Part shown: positions 1 to 6,400 of the stretch, one piece after another
How the letters are laid out: every line of letters begins with the position of its first letter
Numbering within the stretch: position 1 is the stretch's first letter
Origin: JAFGIT01 sp016929465 [NCBI: Candidatus Coatesbacteria bacterium]
Lineage (GTDB): Bacteria; B130-G9
Assembly: GCA_016929465.1 (NCBI GenBank)
Contig: JAFGIT010000009.1
Coordinates: forward strand, 1-7,647
Direction of reading: 5' to 3'
DNA length: 7,647 nt
The notes under the pieces: model-generated
What the model was told of the DNA's origin: nothing
Seen by the model: the letters and a program-made list of their open reading frames with translations, nothing else
Databases searched by the model: none
Made by a program: the position numbers and the translations under genes

Positions 1-466
1 AGAAGCCGGTGCCCTGTGCGGATCCATAGAAGAACTGTGCAAAGGAGATGTCGCCAACGAATTCAAAAGAGTCTGGATAGGTCAGCCCTGCAGCGAAGTA
101 GTATTCGCCCTCTTGAGTGATTGGAGGTATGTCGCTCGGGACACTTTGCCACATGAATTCTGTTCTTGGCATATCGAAGGGATTGGGGATATAGATGTCT
201 CTTACCCATGGATCGAGATACACGGACCATCCCGATTGCACTAGGGTAAAGGTTCCGCCATCGGGCGTAAGAAGACCAATATAGATATCGACCGACATTC
301 CGAAGTCGAAGTTTTGACCTGCGAGGCTAACCGCTATGGTGTCGCCTGGCGAGTAGCTATCACTGTCTGTGTAAATCGTGACTGTTGGGGCGGCGAAGGC
401 GCAGAACGGCAGAAATGCTGCCAGCGCGATTGCCAGGGTAAAAATATATCCGATGCTGCTTCTCAT
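1..466 (-). CDS. Secreted protein with an N-terminal signal peptide, partial at its 3' end
   Basis: The reading frame opens at the ATG at 466-464 and stays open to the left edge, giving 155 codons; the C-terminus lies outside. The start is well supported: GGGAGG sits 8 nt upstream, and the product begins with a classical signal peptide (MRSS, then a hydrophobic run of about residues 5-22, with an AFA|AP cleavage site after residue 25). There is no lipobox, so the product is probably exported by Sec and soluble or surface-bound. From about residue 28 the protein reads as a beta-rich domain with SYSPGDTIAVSL, then VDIYIGLLTPDGG, then a GEYYFAAGLTYPDS stretch. The same order of motifs occurs twice at the C-terminus of the giant gene at 3436-7647 (FYPGDTLTVSL, MDLYISVILPSG, GHYMWRAYLVPNG), so the two are related. 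I do not recognise the domain as a named family and assign no function. The gene lies 181 bp downstream of the radical SAM gene and may have its own promoter. Confidence 0.85.
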   Translation of the reverse strand, partial: MRSSIGYIFTLAIALAAFLPFCAFAAPTVTIYTDSDSYSPGDTIAVSLAGQNFDFGMSVDIYIGLLTPDGGTFTLVQSGWSVYLDPWVRDIYIPNPFDMPRTEFMWQSVPSDIPPITQEGEYYFAAGLTYPDSFEFVGDISFAQFFYGSAQGTGF

Positions 467-480
467 AGCACTTTCCTCCC
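467..480 (-). promoter_or_regulatory. Strong Shine-Dalgarno of the secreted protein gene
   Basis: On the minus strand the sequence reads GGGAGGAAAGTGCT and then ATG. The GGAGG core at 479-475 lies 8 nt from the start codon, which is near optimal and fixes the start at 466. It is much the best ribosome binding site in the window; the radical SAM and TolC genes have weak or badly spaced ones. Confidence 0.8.
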
Positions 481-538
481 TGTTGAGTCTTGTTGACATC
501 CAAACAACACACACAACCCATGCTGCTTATCGATTGAG

Positions 539-553
539 AAAGGTGCAACCTTT
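539..553. repeat. Perfect 6-bp inverted repeat with a 3-nt spacer
   Basis: AAAGGT-GCA-ACCTTT lies 73 bp upstream of the secreted protein's start codon. The two arms are exact inverse complements. It could be a regulator operator or a small RNA hairpin. It is not followed by a T-tract in either direction, so it is unlikely to be a terminator. A 6-bp repeat can occur by chance. Confidence 0.35.
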
Positions 554-601
554 AGCGTAAAAATCGTAGGGGGTCAGAGTGAGATGATTGGTGCAGTCAA
601 G

Positions 602-632
602 ATTCGGCTTCAGGTGCTAATATAAGCCAAAT
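602..632 (-). terminator. Possible hairpin ending the radical SAM transcript
   Basis: In minus-strand RNA the arm AUUUGGCUU (632-624) pairs with AAGCCGAAU (610-602). This gives nine pairs including one U-G wobble around a 13-nt loop, starting 15 nt after the stop codon. No U-tract follows, so it is not a standard intrinsic terminator; it may be a 3'-end stabilising structure or a weak pause site. Its position directly after a gene end is the main reason to list it. Confidence 0.35.
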
Positions 633-647
633 CCTCGAGGCGGCGAG

Positions 648-1799
648 CTATCGGAACGCTGCGAATCGAGTGAATGTCCACAGTGTCCTGAGAAGCCATA
701 GAGGGCTGAGCAGGATATTCGAATACGCCTGGTTGGCAAGGGGACAGTAGCATTCGCCTCGCCGAATCGACGAACGCACCTTCGCGGCTTGTTCGGAATG
801 CCACAAAGCCATGAAGTTGTAATCCACATCTCGTAGGCTGCCCAATGGGGCGTCGTTTGCTAGAGTGCAGCATGGCCAGATATTTCCGTATGGATCGATA
901 TGTGCGTTCGAAATGCCAGCGAAGCACGGTATCACCTGGCGCTGTTCGCGGAGAACCTTTAGCGCAAGACCATAATAGACGAGGCGAAGCGATTCGAGCA
1001 TCCTGGTGTATCTGCTCTTGCCCTCGAGACTCTCGATCGTTTTTGCCCTGAATCTGGCGATGGCCTCGCCGTATTCCTCCGGGGATGGAGTAACACCGGT
1101 CGCTTCGTTCGCGAATTCTGCGCGGACTTCTGCGAGCTCGTTGCGGTAGCTCTCGATTCCAAGCGAATGGACATACTCGGCGATTCGGTCTATGTCACCC
1201 CAATTCAGGCGTGATATGACGGTACCAACCTCTAGGAGAAAGTTTTGATGTCTCTCTGAAAGCGGCAATAGCGTCTTGATGGTCTTTACGACCTTGTCGA
1301 AGCATCCGGGGACCCCTCTTATTTCGTCCTGCTGCTCGCCCAACCCGTCGAGAGATGGCTTCACCGAGAGCTTTACGCCTGGACTTGTGCTCTCGATGTG
1401 CTCGAGCATCGCCTTCACTTGGCGGAAGATGCGATCTGGCATGAGCCCATTCGTTGGGATATGGATGATCTTCGGGCTCAGGTGCCTCAAGGCGAGGGCC
1501 ACTATATCGGGAAAATCGTCCCTCATGAATGGCTCTCCGCCGCTAATATTAAAAAATACGATGCCGCCCATGCTGCTGAACACCCGCTCTATCTCGTCAA
1601 TAGAGAGTTCGTCCTCCATGCGACAGGGCTTATCCTCGTAGAATTTCCATATCAAGCATGTTTTGCACCTGGACTGACATCGGTTGGTCACAGAAAAAGT
1701 GAGGGTGACCGGGAGCGGTGGTTTCAGGAGATTGTATCTAGCCAGACGAAATCTCGCTGCCCTTGCAAGATTGCTCAGGATATTACTTCGCACTCTCAT
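648..1799 (-). CDS. Radical SAM enzyme with SPASM/twitch-type C-terminal cluster motif
   Basis: This is a complete 383-residue protein. Near the N-terminus, after a basic stretch (residues 1-27, rich in Arg), VTLTFSVTNRC leads into C41-X3-C45-X2-C48, the ligands of the [4Fe-4S] cluster that cleaves S-adenosylmethionine. SGGEP at 86-90 is the SAM amino-group motif. PTNG at 115-118 and SLDGLGEQQDEIRG at 149-162 are typical of the SPASM-associated branch. At the C-terminus, C292-X12-G305-X4-C310 fits the CX9-15GX4C signature, followed by C311 and C350-Y-C352. The usual CX2CX5CX3C block is missing, so one auxiliary cluster rather than two seems likely. Many relatives modify peptides, proteins or envelope precursors; the substrate here is unknown. 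The start ATG at 1799 has no in-frame alternative before it and only a weak ribosome binding site. The gene follows the TolC gene by 54 bp and is probably co-transcribed with it. Confidence 0.95.
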   Translation of the reverse strand: MRVRSNILSNLARAARFRLARYNLLKPPLPVTLTFSVTNRCQSRCKTCLIWKFYEDKPCRMEDELSIDEIERVFSSMGGIVFFNISGGEPFMRDDFPDIVALALRHLSPKIIHIPTNGLMPDRIFRQVKAMLEHIESTSPGVKLSVKPSLDGLGEQQDEIRGVPGCFDKVVKTIKTLLPLSERHQNFLLEVGTVISRLNWGDIDRIAEYVHSLGIESYRNELAEVRAEFANEATGVTPSPEEYGEAIARFRAKTIESLEGKSRYTRMLESLRLVYYGLALKVLREQRQVIPCFAGISNAHIDPYGNIWPCCTLANDAPLGSLRDVDYNFMALWHSEQAAKVRSSIRRGECYCPLANQAYSNILLSPLWLLRTLWTFTRFAAFR

Positions 1800-1817
1800 T
1801 ATGCGATCCGGTTCCAG

Positions 1818-1832
1818 TCTCCAGTTTGGAGA
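1818..1832 (-). repeat. Small hairpin in the TolC-radical SAM gap
   Basis: TCTCCA and TGGAGA are exact inverse complements around a 3-nt loop. The structure lies in the 54-bp gap, 18 nt before the radical SAM start codon. It has no T-tract, so it would not terminate transcription. It could lower expression of the second gene by ending near its weak ribosome binding region. A 6-bp stem is short and may be chance. Confidence 0.3.
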
Positions 1833-1853
1833 TTGATTGGGAGTGCTAGCACA

Positions 1854-3392
1854 TTAAGGGGTGAACAGATTTGAGCCCGCCTGGGCTGTACCGGCTCGGT
1901 TCTTCCGATGCAATGTGGCCCCTAGCGCGCGCTCCAGGCTCGCCACGGTGCTCAAGTAGTCGTATGTGGCCCTTATGAGCTCTATTCGAGCGACGGTGTA
2001 GTCATTCTCCGCAGCAATCAAGTCTCTGTTGGTTATCAATCCTTCCCGGTAGCTGAGTCGAGCGAGTTCCAACTGCTCCGAAGCCACTCTTTCGGACCTT
2101 TCGAGATACTCCATGTCTTCCGAAAGCTGCTTCAGCTGCCTTGATATCTCTCTTATCGAGATCGCGATCTCTCGCTTCGCATCCTCGAGTGTCCGGGCGA
2201 GCTGTCTGGAGGCAATTCGAGATTGAATTAGCAGTTCATCATTGGATGTGTCGAAGAAGCTGTGCTCGAATCTGAGGCTGAACTGCCAGGTTCTCTCGGT
2301 AACGTCGAGAGATTCTCTGAATTTGTCCTCCGTTTCGGACATCAAGAAGCTGCCCTCTGCCTCGAGGGTCGGGAGCCTGTTATCCTCGGCGATATCCTCA
2401 TTGAGTTCGTACTTCTTGCGCTGGACGTCCAGAGCCTTTATGTCCGGCCTGCTGTGAAAAGCCTGCTCAATCCACTCGTCGGTCAATATCGGGACTCTCT
2501 CTTTGTCGATGCTGGGGACTGGTGCAATTCGAGTGCCAATCTCGAGCCCCATGAGAGAGACCAAGCTGTCAATCGAGCTCTGCAGTTGCTTCTTCGCGTT
2601 ATTCAGGTCCCTTTCGCGATTTATATAGACCAGTTCGGCCCTCGATCTGTCGAGTCTGGAGGAAAGGCCCTCGGTCAGCCTTAGCTCAGCGATCTTGAGA
2701 TCCTGCTTGGTTGCCGCGAGCGAAGACTGCATCACCGTAATGTATTCCTGGGACTTGAGGACATCGTAGAACGCTCGCTTCACGGACAGCGCCAGGTCCT
2801 GTGTCAGCTCGTCGAGGTCGAGCTGTGCTAGCGCCACGTCGAATTCTGCCTGTCTGAGCGAGACGGTAGCTGCCTTTTCAAAGGCACCCTTGAGGAGATT
2901 CTGCGAGATGGAGATGCCAACGGTGCTCGTGAAGTCGGACTTCGAACCGAACTCGTTGGGGTAATAGATGGGATCGGTGCGATATTCCGATTCGTGTTCT
3001 GCCCAATCGAGGCTGCTCGTGAGAGATATGGTCCCGCCGTATTTGTGGGACTGCGTGAGCGCCAGCGTCACTTCATTCGTGTAATCCTGCATCAGATGCG
3101 AGTTATAGATGGAGCCGAGGTAGGTTGTGTGCAGTTTTGGCTCGAAGGTGTTCTGCTGAAGGGCAAGCGAGGATTCGACCAGCAATATTGAGTCCTTTGT
3201 GCTTGCGAGCCCTAAGTTCTTCTCGAGTGCAATCTCTATGCACTCCTGCAACGAAAGGAGCAAGGGAGCATCGGCGGCATTGGGGATGGGGGCTGCTACG
3301 CTCATCTCTGCCTGCATCGGCAAGGCCGTTGACAGCAGCAGACATAGAGAGAAAAAGACTAACCGGTGCCCTTCAAAAGAAAGGGCGGGCAT
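1854..3392 (-). CDS. TolC-family outer-membrane channel protein
   Basis: The product is 512 residues from the chosen start. It has a signal peptide (residues 1-28: hydrophobic core LVFFSLCLLLSTALP, cleavage after MQA). It then shows the two-fold repeated outer-membrane efflux protein architecture: first half about 46-286 opening with LSLQECIEIALEKNL, second half about 306-491 with WIEQAFHSRPDIKAL and a closing helix YREGLITNRDLIAAENDY. ISQNLLKGAF (about 161-170) is the usual strand-to-helix junction of this family, and the long alpha-hairpins rich in Glu, Arg, Leu and Ala fit the periplasmic barrel. Such proteins form trimeric conduits for type I secretion or drug efflux, normally with an inner-membrane transporter and a membrane-fusion protein; neither is encoded here. 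There is no lipobox. The frame extends upstream to a TTG at 3464, overlapping the giant gene, but that adds a polar leader before the signal peptide. The ATG at 3392 lies inside a terminator-like hairpin and lacks a well-spaced Shine-Dalgarno sequence. Confidence 0.94.
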   Translation of the reverse strand: MPALSFEGHRLVFFSLCLLLSTALPMQAEMSVAAPIPNAADAPLLLSLQECIEIALEKNLGLASTKDSILLVESSLALQQNTFEPKLHTTYLGSIYNSHLMQDYTNEVTLALTQSHKYGGTISLTSSLDWAEHESEYRTDPIYYPNEFGSKSDFTSTVGISISQNLLKGAFEKAATVSLRQAEFDVALAQLDLDELTQDLALSVKRAFYDVLKSQEYITVMQSSLAATKQDLKIAELRLTEGLSSRLDRSRAELVYINRERDLNNAKKQLQSSIDSLVSLMGLEIGTRIAPVPSIDKERVPILTDEWIEQAFHSRPDIKALDVQRKKYELNEDIAEDNRLPTLEAEGSFLMSETEDKFRESLDVTERTWQFSLRFEHSFFDTSNDELLIQSRIASRQLARTLEDAKREIAISIREISRQLKQLSEDMEYLERSERVASEQLELARLSYREGLITNRDLIAAENDYTVARIELIRATYDYLSTVASLERALGATLHRKNRAGTAQAGSNLFTP

Positions 3393-3410
3393 GAAAGCCG
3401 TGCCCGCCCT
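3374..3410 (-). terminator. Intrinsic terminator-like hairpin after the giant gene
   Basis: On the minus strand AGGGCGGGCA (3410-3401) and TGCCCGCCCT (3391-3382) form a perfect 10-bp, GC-rich stem with a 9-nt loop. The run TTCTTTTG (3381-3374) follows. This is the expected form of a Rho-independent terminator, 25 nt after the TGA of the giant gene. It also contains the likely start codon of the TolC gene (3392-3390), at the junction of loop and stem. It could therefore act as a terminator, an attenuator or a structure hiding the translation start. Confidence 0.7.
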
Positions 3411-3429
3411 CGAGAAAGGATTCTGCAAA

Positions 3430-3438
3430 TTTATATCA
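3430..3438 (-). promoter_or_regulatory. Candidate extended -10 element before the TolC gene
   Basis: The minus strand reads TGATATAAA, matching the extended -10 form TGnTATAAT at all but the last base. Its TGA is also the stop codon of the giant gene. No good -35 hexamer lies at 16-18 bp. A transcript from here would start about 30 nt before the TolC ATG and run directly into the hairpin. This is a weak call based on motif alone. Confidence 0.25.
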
Positions 3439-6400
3439 CTCAAGTTCCCATTCGACTTGTGCAATCGAGCTAATCAAATTGAACGAGTCTGCGTCCGAGA
3501 ACGCGGCAAGCCAGGTGTATTTACCTGCCGGCAACAAGTCGAGCTTGTTGCTGTATAGCATGACGGGCCACACATCCGCGAACATTGGCAGATCGTAATT
3601 GTCGAAGTAGGGGACAAACTCCGTAGTCAGTTCTGGTCCGAAGAGAAGCGTGCCATCGGGAGCCTGCAGTGCGAGATACAGGTCCATGGTCTTCTCGAGA
3701 CCGTCATTCTTGAACCTTGCAGTCAGTACTTGCTTCTGGCCCTTTCCGTAGATGGGATAGGTCCCTTCGAGCGTCAGATCAATCAGAGGCCTGTGGTCAA
3801 TCGTTGTCGCCATAGGCGATGAGGCCAAGAGCTCTTTCGCCTGACCATTGGGCACCAGATAGGCTCGCCACATATAGTGACCAGGTGCGAAGCCATTGGG
3901 TATCGTGACGCTCAGTATCTCGAGCCCATCGACCCTGAAGCCGCTCAGCACATCGAAGTTGGAGACATAAGGCGTCTCCTCTGAGCCGAGCTCTGGCAGA
4001 TAGATCACATTGCCGCTCGGAAGTATCACACTGATGTAGAGGTCCATGCCATAGAGCGTGTCATCGTGGTTGTAGCATGAGAGAGATACTGTCAGCGTGT
4101 CTCCAGGATAGAAGATCCTGCCATTGCTATCGAGATCAAGTGACATCTTAAGCGCGGCAATCACGCCAGTACCTGACAGCTCAACCTGCACCTCAGGCTG
4201 CATCGGATCGTTCGTCACGATTGTGATGATGCCCTCGAACAGCCCTGAGTGGCTCGGAGTGAACATGACCGGCAGGAATACCCTCGTGTCGGGCTCGACC
4301 GTCAGAGGAGTAAGGACGCTACACTGGAATGCAGAGTTGTCTATCGTGATACTCTCAATTGTAAGGACTGCCTCTCCAATGTTCTCAGCATAGAGCGAAG
4401 GCCAGAATGCGCTAGCCCCGACCTCGACGTCTCCGAAGTCATGAGATGTCTGAGAGAGTTCCAGTTCTGGATAGAGTATTCGATACTGGGTTCGGGAGTC
4501 GGCAGATGTCGGCGGCTGCTCCGAGTTACCGGCAGCATCAACTGCAATTGTGTAGAACTCGTAATATCCCTCACCGTGCGTCGCCACAAACGGGAGCATA
4601 CCAGCCTCGCCGCCGAGCGACATGCCGGCATCGGTCCATTCGGTCCATCCGCCGCTCAGGTTAGCCGCATATCGATACCACAGCGAGACCGACTCGATCG
4701 GGCTCAGGATATCGGTCGCGGTGAACGTAACCGTGAATTCCGTCGCATTTGCCTCAGCCGAGGATTCTGCTCTGGAGAATGGAGGAGTCGTGTCGAATAC
4801 GGCTGTCGCATCTGCTGTGTATGGAACCGCCTCACGGTTGCCGAACATGTCTTCTGCAAGTGAGTAGAAGCCATATAGTCCGTCACCTTCTATCGGGACG
4901 AATTCGAATACACCGATCGTCGAGCCAGTGACACTCAGACCAGTATCCTTATATGCACCACCACCAACGTTGTACCAAAGCTGAACCGATGCAACGCCCG
5001 TTCCAGCGTCAGACGCTGTGAATCCAACCTCGATCGGCGACTCATTCGTATAATCGACATCAACAGAAGCTCGCGATACTGCTGGGACGTTGTCGAAAAC
5101 GGTTACTGCCGATACGGTCGCGGACGTTGTTGGCGCCGGCTCGGTATTGCCGCAATTGTCTGTTGCGGTTGTCCAGAACGCATAGGTTCCGACTCCATCG
5201 GGCGGAACAAAGTCGATTGTGCCGGCCGTTGTCTCCTCCTGGTATCCTGATTTCGCCCAGAGGCGATCGTCGAAGCGATACCACAGGGTCACATGCTTCA
5301 CTCCGCTCATGGCATCCCAGGCGCTGAATGAGACCGGGATCATGTCGCCGGTCGCTATCTCCGGAGATGATACACTGGAGCTTGGCAGCGTGATGTCATA
5401 GTAGCTATCAGCATCCGGCGTAACGGGCGCGAGTTCCTGCCATCCGGCCTTGTTGACCGCGATGGTATAGAACTCATATTTGCCCTCGCCATCTGGGGCT
5501 GAGAACTCGAACGTTCCCCACGCATTGAAGTTGGTGAGACCAGATTCTTTCCAGTCGCCCTCATCGAAGCTATACCAGAGGCTAACAGAATCGATGCCGG
5601 TCTCGTCGTCTGCTGCGCTGTATCTTACATTCAACGGGAGGTCTGTAGTGTAATCGATGCAGGAGCAGCTGGATGTCGGCCTTGTGAGGTCATAGTAGCA
5701 GCTGCCGTCTGGAACTGACGGAGATGATTCGACGTTTCCTGCGTTATCGAAGGCCTTTGTGTAGAAGTCGTATTTGCCAGCACCGCGTGTCAGCGTTACG
5801 GCAATCGTACCGTGCGTCCCATAGGCGACATATCCGGTATCGAACCATGACCCGCGGCTATAGCGGCACCATAGGGATATGTGATCGAGTCCGGAGTAGA
5901 GGTCAACAGCCGTATATCCCACATCAATAGATGTATCTGTGGTATATGGCGGAACAGTGGCCTTCGAAATCGGCGCTGCCTGGTCGAATGCGGTGGTGGC
6001 ATCGGCCACTTCAGGTGCAGCCTCTACGTTGCCCGCTAGGTCGCGACCGATCGTGTAGAAGCTGAACACACCGCCCGTCAGATCTGTGTCATAGATGAAC
6101 TGGCCACCTCCAACTGCTGCCTTCTCGTCAACCTTCTGCCAGCTGAAGACATCATATTTCGCCCATAGCTCAACCACGGCGATCCCGATACCCTCGTCGC
6201 TGGCCTCGAAGTCGATGACCACCGGCGATGCGGTCGTCCAGGCTGGAGCTGTTGCCTCTGTAACCGGGGCAACTGTATCCAGGAAGGTCGAGCAATCGGG
6301 GGCACCAGTCCAGGTCTCAACATTCCCTGCGGAATCTGTCGCTGATGTGTAGAACTGATAGATGCCATCTGCCTCGGCTGGGTTGAACAGGAAGGTTCCC

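Larger units (their letters stand above)
467..647. other. Intergenic region between radical SAM gene and secreted protein gene
   Basis: This is 181 bp without a supported gene. On the minus strand it holds a hairpin just after the radical SAM stop codon (602-632), a perfect 6-bp inverted repeat (539-553), a CA-rich tract on the plus strand (about 501-519) and the strong ribosome binding site at its end. I found no convincing sigma-70 promoter. A TTGACT at 600-595 has no partner -10 box at normal spacing, and a TATATT at 624-619 has no good -35 box. Short overlapping ORFs here lack ribosome binding sites and recognisable products. Confidence 0.6.

Noticed and set aside
501-519. CA-rich tract as a phase-variable simple repeat
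   Set aside because: The pure CA run is only about five units and is interrupted; too short to support a slippage claim.
314-560. Short ORFs on both strands around the start of the secreted protein gene
   Set aside because: They overlap the signal-peptide coding region and the gap, lack ribosome binding sites and have no recognisable features.
595-600. TTGACT on the minus strand as a -35 box
   Set aside because: At 16-18 bp downstream there is only CTGACC or similar, which is not a usable -10 element.
1398-1874. Plus-strand ORF of 158 codons opposite the radical SAM gene
   Set aside because: It lies mostly antisense to a gene with clear catalytic motifs; its product has no recognisable domain and it has no ribosome binding site.
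3103-3345. Minus-strand ORF of 80 codons inside the TolC gene
   Set aside because: It is an alternative frame of the signal peptide and first-half region of the channel protein, with no domain of its own.
1854-3464. Longer TolC-gene start at the TTG at 3464
   Set aside because: It would overlap the giant gene by 29 bp, has no ribosome binding site, and puts a polar 24-residue leader in front of a good signal peptide. The ATG at 3392 gives the signal peptide at the N-terminus.
4249-4863. Plus-strand ORF of 204 codons opposite the giant gene
   Set aside because: It is antisense to conserved repeat and ASH-like domains, and its product is Arg/Cys-rich and low-quality, as expected for a shadow frame.
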